From: Sacculina carcini
Taxonomy: Eukaryota; Arthropoda; Thecostraca; Sacculinidae
Assembly: GCA_916048095.2 (NCBI GenBank)
Contig: OU696580.1
Location: 6,342,608 to 6,406,607 of the forward strand
Reading direction: 5' to 3'
Length of the DNA stretch: 64,000 nucleotides
The notes beneath the pieces were generated by a model, which ran no database searches, was not told the DNA's origin, and worked only from the letters and a program-made list of their open reading frames with translations. Of this stretch, positions 1 to 13,200 are shown piece by piece. Within the stretch, counting starts at the first letter, position 1. Each line of letters opens with the position of its first letter. The translations under genes and the position numbers were made by a program.

Positions 1-3
1 TGC

Positions 4-42
4 TTTGGCGGGTTCCCTACCCCTGAGAGGGAACCCGCCAAA
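4..42. repeat. perfect 15-bp inverted repeat (hairpin)
   Basis: Positions 4-18 and 28-42 are exact reverse complements around a 9-nt loop. The stem is GC-rich (GGCGGGTTCCCT) in otherwise AT-rich DNA. It does not match the histone mRNA stem-loop. It may be the end of a mobile element cut by the window edge. Confidence 0.75.
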
Positions 43-1144
43 CCCTTGATGTTACCTAAACCCTTGAGAGGTTGCAGCTCGGTTTGAACCTTCATATGTG
101 TATGAACTATGTAAAATATCACACCAAGAAACTTTGACATAACATACTCGATAAATAGACTACTAGAATAACTACAGAGGGATATGATTGGAATCTTGAG
201 CTTTGTGTTTGAGCTGGGTAGAATTACCTTGTGTGTAAGAAGAGTAGCATTTAATGACTTGCTAGAACCCATTTAAACCACAGTAATTTTACACCACTCA
301 ATGCAATGTTAAATGGGCTTGCATAGATTGAGCCAAGGGAAAAGGCGTGCAATATGATTTCTCTTATTAAGTATCTCATTAATTCGTGTTGTGTATGGTT
401 TTTGTGTTTTTATTTGTTTTGTGTTTTTTCTATTTTTCGTTGTTTGTGTTTTTATTTGTTCTTTGTTGTGTAATCGTTTATTTTTAATTATTTAGTTTGG
501 ACATACTGATGCGAATGTTCCTTGTTGACACGAAATGTGAATGTGTGTCAATATTTAGATTGTGAATAAAGTCATTGAATATGAAAAATGTTTTTGCTAT
601 TGTACCTGTATATGGTCAGTATCGACGTATGTGTGTGCTTTATAAATATAAAATTATACAACATTTCCTAATTGAGTGTGCGAGTAATAACGGTGTTGGA
701 CTTGGATACAAAATATAAATTATATCATACAATTATTATATTAATGCTCGTACGGGAATTTTAATTAGATTTGTTGTTCGGGCCAGTAAAGTGTCGGTTT
801 CGAGATGGCGTTATGAAGAATTCATCAATGTCTGCATAAAAAGTCCATGCAGGTTCTTTGGGAAGCATTTACAAGCACAACTTATACAGGGGATGGTATT
901 GTACTCAAGTCTTTACATCTATTTGGGTATTTAGTTCTGCAGATAATACGTTTAAAGCGAATTTAGTGTGTCACACGCTTCGTTGGCAAACTCTTCATAA
1001 ATCAACTATATATAACTTCTTTATAACTCCTGGTTTTATACTGCTATCGCTTTCTTCCACGTTGGGTTATGCTCGTATTTGGGCGGTTGTAAGGTCGATA
1101 TGAGGGTCCGGACCTGGTCCCGAGTCTCAGTGGATGATGTCTGG
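43..1144. other. non-coding DNA upstream of the CBM39-protease gene
   Basis: This stretch is AT-rich, with T-rich runs near 390-490 and an AATAAA at 565-570 that could end an unseen plus-strand transcript from further left. I see no convincing exon. The promoter and 5' UTR of the protease gene should lie here, but no TATA or initiator motif stands out. Confidence 0.5.
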
Positions 1145-1265
1145 ATGATTTGGACAATCATCAGTATGATCTTCAGTGTGCAATCGGCCCAGACTTTCTC
1201 CAATCAGCAGGTTCCTCGTGCAAGATTCACGTTCTCCCCGGGATTCATATCGTTGAACGTCTCCA
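1145..1265 (+). CDS. protease exon 1: signal peptide and first strand of CBM39-1
   Basis: The ATG at 1145 is followed by a short hydrophobic core ([10 protein letters not shown]) and a small-residue cleavage region (QSAQ). The exon ends with [14 protein letters not shown], which resembles the first strand of CBM39. The donor is CCA|GTAAGT and the exon ends in phase 1. The reading frame is open upstream of this ATG, but the signal peptide fixes the start. Confidence 0.75.
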
Positions 1266-4200
1266 GTAAGTTGCACTTTTTTCTTCGTCAATTTATTTTG
1301 CTGTGATTGTGTTCCCCAATGAAATGGAACATTATTCAGAATATGAAGTGGGCTAACGTAATGAGTCCGTACTGAAAGTTGAAGACTCAATAGAGTGATG
1401 TATTCAATGCAAATGTTTTCAATCTCACTAATTACAAGATGCGTTCGTAAATTTGAAATCAATTGAATTGCAATATACAAATTGAGAAACGAGATGTCAT
1501 ATTTTGTAGAATCAATATATATTGTTTCCGTTGCAGTTGTGAGTAGCAGGTTGCAATATGAAGTAGTGTTATTTATATAATCCTCCAGGCAAACACATAT
1601 GAATGTGTAGCATAAAGAAACAACGTATGATGATGATGAGAGTGGATGATTTAGGTTTTGACGGAGCGAAGGAATGAGAGACATTTAATCATGCGGCTCC
1701 AGAAGATGAATTCTTACTTTTTGAAGGATGGTTCATTGTTAAAGCTCAACTATTTAGTAGCAATGTAAAACGATGTCTGAAACACGAACATACATTTTTC
1801 AAAGTGAATTTTTACGATATGAAATAATACGTTTAATTTGAGACACCAGAAATGGCTATACTAACCAGCTGCAAGGACAAAACACAACATATGAAAGTGT
1901 CATATTGTATTTGAATGTAAGCACGAAAAATAAAAAAGAACAAGAAAGCACGATTCCACACGATCACACCGCAACACAATGCACTAAATACTACTCTCTC
2001 CACCGAACAACACTCTAAACCACTGCACAAACACCACACTCTCACTTCACCAGTAACGCACTGCCCAACATGCATGAGCGACCGTTGACTCCGGGCGGAT
2101 ACCACCCGCGCATGCATGCACTCATAGCTCGCGCTTATGCAACGCAGCTACCTCCGCGCGCGCATACAACAACGTACACAAAATCACACTCCCATGTACG
2201 CACACAAATACACATGCACGCACACACAATTATATATAGTACAAAATACAATACCATGCAATACACAATAAACACAATACACATATTTAAAACGTATGCG
2301 CTGAACTCAGCATACTTGCTGAATTTTCATCGTTGTTGTTTTTGCGTTGACCACAGAAGCACATCCTCTAATGAGCCTTGCAGCCGTGCACTTTTCTCTC
2401 AATGAGCCCGTGTTGGGAACCAAGCCAGGCGATATCAACAAAGATTTGACAGAAGTGGACGGAAAATACTTCTACGATGAGTTCGCGTTAGTTGCTTTGT
2501 GATATTTCACTGTTATTACCTTACCCTGTTGTAAGTTTCACGGAGTTTCAGTCAGTAATGTTGACCTTGTCCCCATATGAATGTGTAACATTACAAGCTA
2601 CTTCTCAATGATCCAAATTCTGCAAACAAAAGTCAAGACTTCAGATTGAAAAAGAATTATACGACATTTTGGGTGATTTTTTCGGGATGTTTCTATTAAT
2701 TTTGAATTAATCCACTGTTATTCATTTCAAAAATGCTTCAAAATGGAAAGAGATGGGGAGGGATATATACTTTTACGTTTATAATTTTTTATGTCCCAAC
2801 ATTTTTGGTAGCCGACCCCTGAAATAGACCTTGAAATGTTCCTGCATGCGGGGCAGTGTTGATTGGGCAGATGGGGACATTCTCTACTACTGGGTGTACG
2901 TTATCGTGGACGGTCTGGGATATCAAAGATTGTCACAACAGCTCACCATCGGCTCACCCTCCTCCGACACCGTCCACTCGTCAACACCCTCCACCACACC
3001 ACGATCACCTCGCGTTCGTGATCTGCCGATACCGTCGCCGGAATTCACGTTTGCTCCTCACATTATCAACGTGAAAGTACCCGGTAATGCCTTGCACGCG
3101 TTTCAGTGGTCATGTGGATTGTTTTGCTTTCGTGATGTGGGGTTTAAATTAATAGACTTGAGAATTTCAATTGAGCGTACGGATTAATCTGCCCTATATG
3201 AGATCAAATGGACACGTTTGACCTCTGAGGAGTGTTATGTTCAAGACGTTTCATCGACCCATATTCGACTTCACTTATACGTGCGTTCATGGTAATGTAT
3301 AAGATGCGACAACCTTAGATATGGCGTGTTCTATGGGTTCCTGAGCGTGTGTTTGTGTTTAATGTGTTGAGCTCCTTCCGGGGCTTCATTGATGGCCATC
3401 CATATGAGCCTCAACAAGCCCGTGCAGGGAGTACAAGCGGGAGATTTCAACGTCGACATGACTCCGCAGGACAACGTCTTCTCCACCAGCGTCACGACCA
3501 ACTGGAAGATCGGGGACATCATCAACTACTGGATGTTGATGAAACACAGGGGATTGGTCTATAGGAAAATGGGACAACATTTCCGCATTGGCGACGGTTG
3601 GTCTCTTGTTTGTCTCTGGTTTCTGGATTATTATATCATTCTGAAATGTGCCGAACATTGATAACAGCCGTTCGTTCATTTGTTCCCTCAAATCATTTGC
3701 ACTTGGTTTCAAACTAACTCCTTGATTGGTCGGCTCGCTTTTCCACTGGGCATTGTTCAAATACTACGGATCTGACCGCTCAAATTGTAACCTAACCTTT
3801 AACATGCTGTTATTGGAGCGGTTGTCTTCGATGTGGTCAAGAAGATAGCTGCGCTGTTGGCGTTGCTTTTCAGAAACATCCACTTCTTCCGATCCGAACA
3901 GTCCAGCTGTGTTTCATACGGACGACTCCAGTAGCACGGAGTGTGATGGTGCGGACACTAATGAATTCTCTTTGCCTCTGGATTGCGGTCGCAAACACTC
4001 CAGCTTCATTGACTCGTTGTTCGGCGACACAGCACTGAGAATTCTTAATGGAACTGAGACGGCACGCGGCGAACATCCCTGGCAGGCGGGATAACAAACA
4101 CCAGTGCTTGTCCTATCTGTATTATCACCTTAATATTCCTAGATAGTTCTGCATTTCTTACTACTAGACATATTATATTATTAGATATTACTGTTTGATT

Positions 4201-7200
4201 GATATGTTTCTAGATAATCTACTTATTCGATATAGAAGCCATTACTGTGGATACGAAAGTTTGACTTATTATTATGATCAGCTGTAATATGCATATGTGT
4301 AATTATTTGCTCGGAAATATCGACATTACAACTAGGTGTTTGTGTTCACTCAGTTGGACGTAAAGTCTGAATTATCCCTTCTTTCATCGATCTTAAGTCT
4401 CTGCTAACTTCGAACGCTTTCAATTTCTTGTTTGTCCCTAACTTTCCCTAATGAGACTTCATCTTGTTCTGTGTTGGAACTTTCTTTAATAAGCAAGTAT
4501 TTGTGTATTTGTCTAGGGGGAGATAGAGATTGAGATGAACGGAGTGTTTGAGCATCATTGTGGCTGCGTTCTGCTCACCAGTCGTATTGTCATCACTGCG
4601 GCGCATTGCCTCACAAAAATCAGACACAAACTACAGGTCATTTACCTATTCCTAACATTCGACCTCAAGCGATTTTCAAGAACTTGCTATCAATATTCAT
4701 ATAATATTGGTGTTTTTTTTTAAAGGATGCTTTGTAGGCTTTTTATCGCTTTTTTTTAATTGTTTCGAAATTTACCTTTTATTTTTTCTATAGTTTTATC
4801 TATTGTATTTTCGTTTTTTTTTAGTTTTTAGAAGAGCACACTTATACTTCAAATATGCATTCCAATTTTATGTTATTTATGAGATACAAGCTTACCGTGC
4901 CTGATTATTAAATGCCAAATTATTATATATCTATATTTGCGATTCATAAATGAGTTAATTCTAAACTCAGCATTTAGACACCATTTATTTATTTTGTCAT
5001 GAAATGTATTGTAAGGAGAAATAACGCACAAACAACAACAATATGGTTTCACAATACACCTGCACGCCCGTGCAGACAAGTCACTAAAAACTCCCCCAAA
5101 CCCACTTTACATTAAACGCAGTAACACCCACACGACACCATCTCATGCACGACACTCCCGATTCATGATCATATCGCTCCGCAATACGCATACACACAAA
5201 CACATACATATACACACACACTGCACGCGCCACTTCCTTGACCGAACAAGGCAGCTGCATTTCACATATCGGTGCACCCGTACAACATTGACGCAGGGGG
5301 CGCAACTACTTGAAACCGCATCGCCCGCACTGCCTAGTGCACTGTCACGTGCAGGCTCGCTCAAAACTACAATACTCGCATATACACAAATAATGTACAA
5401 CGAAAGATACACAAATGTTTATATATACACAACACAAAACCACACCCCCTCCTGATCTCAAGATCACTCTGCAACATAGATGTCCATCCAAATTGGAGGC
5501 CGCTGCTCTCTTCCGGATCGTCTAGGAAGTTGTTCTGTCGGTGAGTCCACTGTTGACAGTCGAACTTCATCGGAACGTTCACCCTCCTCGTCTGGTGGGA
5601 CTTGCACAGGCCGAATATCCAAGATATGGCGCGGAATGCCATTCACCGAAATGTTATTGGGTGAGTGAACATCCGTCACAACGCCTCGAGTCCACTGCGA
5701 AGTACATCGTGCATCCGCCGGCTTCACCCATACTTCTTCACCGATGCGAACGGAGCTGTCTTCACAGTGGTAAATAGCAACACCATCAACAAGTGTTGTG
5801 TTACGCCAGTCGTAGCTATACACGTTACGATGAGGCACCGAAGAATCATCAGTACCTACCCTCGGTGACATGTTGTACCAGTATGCCGCGGTAGTTGGTG
5901 GAACAAAACTTCTTTCAGCCAATGCCTTTATAAAGCGATGATGTCGCTCGACAATCCCATTACCACTGGGGCGGTACGCGGCGCGAAAATACGGCTTCAC
6001 TTTCCACCGCTCCAACAGTTCTCGCATCTCCTGCGAACGAAACGCCCGCCCGTTGTCCATCAGCAGCTCATGAGGCGGTCCTCGCTCACGAAATATTTCG
6101 TCCAGGTGCGTGCATACTTGTTGAGACGTCTCAGATCGTATTTCCCTCCAAATTGCGAACCTCCCTGGTCCACTGTCCACAGCTGTCAAATATTCCCGAT
6201 GGCGGTAATGGGTGATGTCAATGGCTAGTCTATGCCATACTTTGTCGACGCTAAGGTGTCCAGCAACATGAGTCGACGGCGCCGGATCAATTGACTGACA
6301 ACGTTCGCAACCTCTGACCACTCGCCGCACAGTCTCTCGTGATACACCAGGATCCACTCGCCGAGCCAAATACAAGGTTCTGTCCACACCCATGTGGTGC
6401 ATGTTATGCATCTCTCTGATTTCATCCTCAGTCGCTGCACATACATTCTCAGTTGTTTTACGACTACCCGAGAACTTTCCACGCTCAGACAACCACTCTT
6501 TTTTTCACACGTGTCAGCTCGTCAGCTTTGTTCATCGTGGTGGGAACACTCGTAATGCTGACACTCAAGCCCAGCTCTGTAATTAAATCACTCAGCACTC
6601 CTAGTCTTCGCTTGATCAATATTTCAGCTGCACCCTTCGTACGCACCCTTCTTTCCTTGTTTAGCACTGTGCCCACCCAGCCAGCCACCGTTGCAGAATC
6701 CGTGCGAATCTCGATCTCTACCAACTGCCACTTCACCGCCAGGTTCACACCTTTCACCACCGCCTCCAATTCCGCTACGTTTATATGGTGCACATCGTCC
6801 TTCTTTCGTTGCCAGGTCGCGTCTTCAGCAATTTCTCCATCAATCTCGACCGCTGCTCCGATTGCCAGATTACTCGCGTCACACCATACAACTCCCCGCC
6901 TTGTATTAGACACATGCCATCTACCACCCACTGGGTCGTTTTTCTGCACTCTATCTACCATGTCAAGCGTCATTTGCAACACGTCCTCAGGAACCATTGC
7001 ATCCCAGTCCACTCCATCAGCTCGGCGCTTTATGTGGCTGCACGCGATGCTCAGCCACCTGGCCACAGGGTAGTGTCCGATCAACTTCCCGCACAAAGAA
7101 AACAGCTGACGCTTGGTCAGTTCTTCGGTAACATCTGGAATACTGTTGCCTCTGCGGAACAACATACGACCACTATTATCTTTCTGCAGTTTGAGACCCA

Positions 7201-10200
7201 GAACGGCACTTTCCTCTATCGACACCGGCTCCTTTGCTTCTAGGCCATATTTACTCAGATGAGCGACAACATCTCTGCTGGACACAACCGATTCGCGTAC
7301 TATAATATCATCTATGTATGAGTCCGTGCCTTTGTCGATGACTTCAGATTGGCTCAATACTGTACGCACGATACGCGTCATCACTCTGGGTGCCGAGCAC
7401 AGTCCAAATCCCAACCGCGTCAAGCAGTACACCTTACCGTTATATTTGACAAGCTGATGTTTCCACAATTTTGGCACCACATGTACCTGAAGGTACGCAG
7501 CTTTCAGATCAACCAGGGAGGCGGGCCCATCAATGCGTCTCCACTCTCAATTTCTCGCCACAAACATCTACGTAGTCATCGCCCGTATGGCTGCTCACAA
7601 ACTCGTTCAGTTCTCGAAAATCGAGCACTGGGCGCACCTTGTTTTTTGTTGGCTGAACCACCGCTAGCAGTGGCAGCACACCCTTGCAATTCGAATTATT
7701 CCACGGAACAAGAATTCCTTCTGTGATCCAACGCTGAACCTCTGCATCAAATTCATCGCGAATATCATCTGTCACCGTCTGTTCATAACATCCAACTGTT
7801 CTTGACAACCTAGGCTCGTCTCCTGTCACTATCCACTCGATCTCCCACTTATTGCCATCAAAAACAGCAGTGAAATCAGGATCGGTTATTTCTAGCTTCT
7901 CATTTGTGGAGCTATCAACTTCCTCACACTGACCACAAGACACATCACTGCTTGCACTCGCGACACAATTGTCTACACCAAATTTCACTTTAGAACCACA
8001 TACAAAAACACCGCCAAGTTTGTCAATAATATTCATCCCAATCACTATGTCTACGTCACCCACAATACTGTCAACAATTACAGCACGCACACTCATTTGC
8101 TTACCAGACACTTCAATATTAATCCAAGCAGTACCCCGACACTTAACTTTCCGCCCATCGAACGCCGTCATCAAACTACTGCCCTCAATATTTTCCACCA
8201 AATTAGAACGCACAACGGCCCCTGAGCAGCCCGTTTCAACCAAGGCATGCACAGTCTCACCTGACAGTCTCGCTTCGATGATCGGCAGTGTACTTGGCGC
8301 CTTCAGTGAGTCGTCGGAGTGACTGCTGGCGCACCAGTCACTCCTGCACCGTTTCCCTGCCGGCACTGTCTGGAGATATGTCCTCTTTGTCCGCATGTGT
8401 AGCATATAACGGACTCCCGCCTCGGACAAGCTCGTGACGTGCGGGCCGCCGCATACGAAGCACCGACCCCTGAATTGCGGACTTCTCCTCTCGCTGTCTG
8501 GATGAATACGGTCATGACATGCTGCCGGGGCTGCTGCGGCAGCCGCGACCGGTCCGTCGTTCTTAGTCAGCACACGAGCGTGATTTATTAGCACCGACAT
8601 TTGCATTGTGTGCACGTTCTCCATTCTCTGCAAACTCGATCTGATATGTCTGGGGAAGCCATTCACAAATTGCAGTCGGCAAATATTGTCCAGTGCTTCT
8701 CCGTGAAAATTCGCCAACCCAGCAAGTCGTCGGATTTCGGTGGCGAACACATGCACTGATTCACCGTGCCACCTCTTTTCGGACAGCTTACCAAACGCAT
8801 CAAACGAATCATCACTGTAGGCTATTTTCAGGGCACTCTCAATCTTCTCAGCACTCTCCTGATCACACTCGTCCATCTCCAAGAACAACGCCAGAGCATC
8901 ACCTTCGAGATGCAGAGAAATAAAGCTGGCGACATCTTCCACCTTCTTCAGTCTGGCTACGAGTCTGGCTTTTGTGTGCCACGCCACGACGTCTCCATCA
9001 CCATTGAACGACCGCATTGCACAATCGTTGTTCATCGCTGACATGATGCTGAACGGCCGGTTAGCTTGTGATGAAATGTATTGTAAGGAGAAATAACGCA
9101 CAAACAACAACAATATGGTTTCACAATACACCTGCACGCCCGTGCAGACAAGTCACTGAATACTCCCCCAAACCCACTTCACATTAAACGCAGTAACACC
9201 CAAACGACACCATCTCATGCACGACACTCCCGATTCATGATCATATCGCTCCGTAATACGCATACACACAAACATACATACACATACATATACACACACA
9301 CTGCACGCGCCACTTCCTTGACCGAACAAGGCAGCTGCATTTCACATATCGGTGCACCCGTACAACATTGACGCAGGGGGCGCAACTACTTGAAACCGCA
9401 TCGCCCGCACTGCCTAGTGCACTGCCACGTGCAGGCTCGCTCAAAACTACAATACTCGCATATACACAAATAATGTACAACGAAAGATACAACAACAACA
9501 ACAACAACAGTGTGTATTTGGTATAGCGCCCATCATCATAGGCGCGCAGACGAGTACTTATACAGATAAACATGAAATATAAACTGGCAATGCGAGCATG
9601 GGATCATACGATAATAATATAGAGCTCGATCACAAAACAACAAAATAAAACGCGGATTAAATCAAGGAGAAAACGCAGAATCAAACAAACAACTATATAA
9701 AAGAGAGATCAGAGGGAGGCGAAAGGAGTCAAGGCGTGCGTGGTGGGATCAAAGGATAGATCAAAAAGATATTTACGAAGAGAAGCAGCAAATGAGCGAT
9801 ATGAAAACGATGAGGTGATGTGAGAGGGGAGAGAGTTGTAAAGACGCGGACCGAAAAAGGAGAAAGATTTGGAAGACCACGCGGACTCATTTAAAGCGCG
9901 AGGGCAGGCTAAAGGGACAGGATGTCGAGAAGAGGGGGTTTCAGAGAGAGAAAGTAAGGCATAGAGATACGTAGGTTTAGTGGGACAGTGCAATAGTTTG
10001 AAGATTATGGAGCAAATTTTGAAGTGAATTCTAGATTTGATGGGAAGCCAGCGGAACTTGAAGAGATAAGGAGAAGTATGGCGGCAGAAGGCAGGATATA
10101 AAACAAAACGGCAGGATTGGTTCATCACACGCTGGAGAATTTTCAAGGAAGATTTAGGACACTTGAAGTGGAGCGAGCTGCAGTAATCCAGTCTAGAAAA

Positions 10201-13200
10201 GATGAGTGATTGAACAAGCTTGATAGAAGAGGGCTGGTCGAGGCATGAACGGATAGGATAGAGAGAGCGGAGTATAAGGCGACAGATGCGAGCAGTAGCA
10301 AGAATATTGGCAGAGAAGGAAAGTGAGGAATCAAAGATAATGCCAAGGTTTCTAACAGACGAAGAGAGAGATATAGGCAAAAGAGGAGGAGACAAACGAG
10401 GAGGGTGAAGAGCAAGAAATTCTGATTTATCAGTATTCAGAAGAAGTCGACGGGAGGAGGTCCAAGAAGATATATCAGAAAGTATACCAGACAGAAGAGC
10501 AGGGTCAGAAAAGGGACAAGGTATATAGAATTGGATGTCATCAGCATATATGTGAAAAGGGATAGACCAGCGTCGAAGGATAGTGCAGAGAGAAGACATA
10601 TAAAGATTGAAAAGAAGAGGACCAAGGATAGACCCTTGAGGTACACCAGAGGTAAGAGGGATCGAATTAGAGACGGAAGAGTTGAACTGGACAGAGTAAG
10701 ATCGATTATGCAAATTGGAGCGAAGCAAGGAGAGCGCGGAATCAGAAACACCAATGTGAGAAAGGTCTTTAATGAGAATTTCATGATCTACAAGGTCAAA
10801 TGCTGAGCTTAAGTCAAGAAGGACAAGGAGAATGGATTTTCGAAAGGAGAATGACGACAAAATACCTTCAGTGACCGAGATGAGGACAGATTCAGTACTA
10901 TGAGAAGGACGAAATCCGGATTGGTGAATGTCAAGGACGTTACAAATGAAAGGAGATAACTGAGAAAAGATGGCAGATTCCAGGAGTTTGGAGGAAAAAC
11001 TAAGGAGGGATATAGGACGGTAGTTACAGCATAAGGAAGGTTCAAGCGAGGGCTTCTTGAGGATAGGGCGAACATAGGCGTGCTTATCAGCAAGAAAATT
11101 TCCATGTAAGAAGGAGGAGTTAATAAGATGGAGTAAATAAGGAGTCAGGGTGTCGATAGCAGGAGCAATTATACTGAAGTTAATCGGATCAGGAGGAGAC
11201 GAGAGAAATTTACGGGAGAAGAGAAGAGATAAGAAGTCAGAAATTTCAAGATGAGAAAAGGATGAGAATTTGCATAGGGAGGTGGTATGTGTGACGAGGA
11301 AAGCAGAAGAAGGAATTCTAGATTGGGCGGAAATGATTTTGCTTGTGAAATAGGAGGAAAGCTCGTTGGCGGTTAGAGAGGAAACAGCTGAGGGCGAGCG
11401 AAGGCCAGAGAGGGAGTTGAGTGTGTTCCAGAGAGCTTTAGGAGATCGAGAAAGAGAAGAAAGTCGAGACAAGTAATAAGCTTGCTTGGAGGATGCTAGA
11501 GAAGAAATATATAATGAGCGAGCAGAGCAAAAAGTAGACCAGTCACAAGAGAGGCGAGTGCGTCGCCAGGTACGCTCCAACGCCCTAGAACGACGTTTCA
11601 GACGATCAAGGTTAGGATTATTACAAGGAGACGAACGAGGACGAGAAGAACGGAGAGTCAGAGGGAACAAATGGTTGTTAATGAGGGATAGAGTAGAAAA
11701 GAGGAGAGGATAAATATCGGAGGGAGGAAGAGAGTAAAGAATATGTAGAGGAAAGGAATTTGCAAGAAGGGTCTGAAAGAGAGAAGGGTAAAAAAATTTG
11801 TAGTTGCGAGAAAAGGTAGGGGAAGGCATTGAATTAGGAGGTCCGGAGGCAGGAAGTGATGTAAGAATGAGACTATGGTCAGAGAAGGAAGAGTCGGGGG
11901 GAAGAACAAAAACTTCGGAAGGAGGAGAATCAGTAGAGAGAACAGGAGAAGGGAAAAGAACTAAATCAAGAGTGTGGCCCGAAATGTGTGTGGGAGAAGA
12001 AACAGGAGATACAAGACCATGAGAATCAAGGAGAGAGATAAAATTCGAGGAATATGAGGAAATAGCAGGACATTCGACCCAGAAATTAAAATCGCCGAGG
12101 ACAAGATAACAACTAGAAAAGGAAGATTCAATAGCTTCAATAAGAGAGGAGAATTCAGAGAAAAAAGATGAAGTAGTGCAAGGATGATTATGTCGATAAA
12201 CAATAAGAATACAAAATTTAGGATAGGATAGGATACACAAATGTTTATATATACACAACACAAAACCACATATTTGTCTTGGCGTATTATTTTTATCGAG
12301 ACTTGCGGTGTTAATTAGTTAATTATGAATTAACACAGGTAAGATTGGGTCAATATGATCGAACTGTGGCTGGAGAGCCCGGGGAGCAAGTGTTTGCAAT
12401 TCAGAGCAGCGTCGAACACGCCAACTTTCGTTCAGGTACTGCACCGCTGAACAAAATATTTCTCTCCAACTGAAGTATATATGTGTGTGTACTGTAGGTA
12501 ATAGTTTAATTTAAGCTCATGTTTTAATCCAAAATTCTACTGCATATTTTCCATTATTAGTCTGCCAAAGTTTTATTTATCCAAAACAATAAGCTTCATT
12601 ATAGTATGAATTATATCAATATTAATAAAGTACAAATATGTGCAATGGTTAGATGAAAAACGTAAATTAACACGTAAATGATTGGAAAGGACGGATTTTT
12701 TTCTCAACATATTGTATATGTGCAACAAACAGAACATTTGAAAAATACTACCGGAGAAAAGTTCAAATTTTTACTGGGCTTATTGGACCCAGTATTAATA
12801 ATAAAAACCTAGTACTTCAGTCCTGAAAAGTGACCTGGTCTTAATATAACCAGGTGGGCTTAATAGCCGCTAGCTGTGGTATCATATACACAAAACCTGT
12901 GCAATAATAATAATAATAATAGGATTTATTGCAATCGCAACATAATAGGCGCTTTTCATTGCAATAATCAACACACAAAAAATAATAAAAAAGAAAGAAT
13001 AGAAGAGACACAAATTTATAGACAGATAGGAAGCAATTTTTCAAAAGAGTTTCGAGGCAAAATAATTAAGTCTTCTGTGTCCTGCATCAGTATTAGTCCT
13101 CGGAATTGATATTGTGTTCGTATGGCGTAGGATATTCGACTGGAGATTGCGTATTTCGATTGTACGGTATGTGTGTGTGGGTGTGTTGGGAAGACGCAAC

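Larger units (their letters stand above)
4995..12270 (-). mobile_element. Ty3/gypsy-like LTR retrotransposon, degenerate, with a nested LINE
   Basis: Element features, read on the minus strand: 5' LTR (12270-9067, split by a LINE), gag with zinc-knuckle cysteines, protease, reverse transcriptase, RNase H, integrase, polypurine tract, and 3' LTR (5444-4995). The PR-RT-RH-IN order and the 5-bp TATTT target-site duplication support the Ty3/gypsy group. The internal region starts AGCTAACC next to the 5' LTR and has no standard TGG-starting primer-binding site. The reading frame is broken at about 8430, 7530 and 6500, and the protease active-site Asp is replaced, so this copy is inactive. It lies antisense to the host gene. 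Confidence 0.9.
9067..12270 (-). repeat. 5' LTR of the gypsy-like element, split by a LINE
   Basis: LTR sequence runs 9067-9490, is interrupted by the LINE, and resumes at 12237-12270, ending CA and followed by TATTT. The uninterrupted copy at 4995-5444 shows exactly where the split occurred (after GATAC). Confidence 0.88.
4637..12338. other. intron 6 of the protease gene, mostly transposon
   Basis: This 7.7-kb intron separates the histidine exon from the next catalytic exon. Apart from about 350 bp of AT-rich DNA on the left and about 65 bp on the right, it consists of the Ty3/gypsy-like element at 4995-12270. Confidence 0.85.

Noticed and set aside
1127-1684. 185-codon minus-strand frame opposite protease exon 1
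   Set aside because: It has no recognisable domain and lies opposite the signal-peptide exon and intron 1. Exon 1 joins in phase to the CBM39 exons, which supports the plus strand.
2831-3187. Treating the CBM39-like segment at 2831-3187 as an independent 118-aa protein
   Set aside because: The conserved part begins exactly at a splice acceptor (2857) and ends at a donor (3083), both in phase with neighbouring exons. It is an internal exon.
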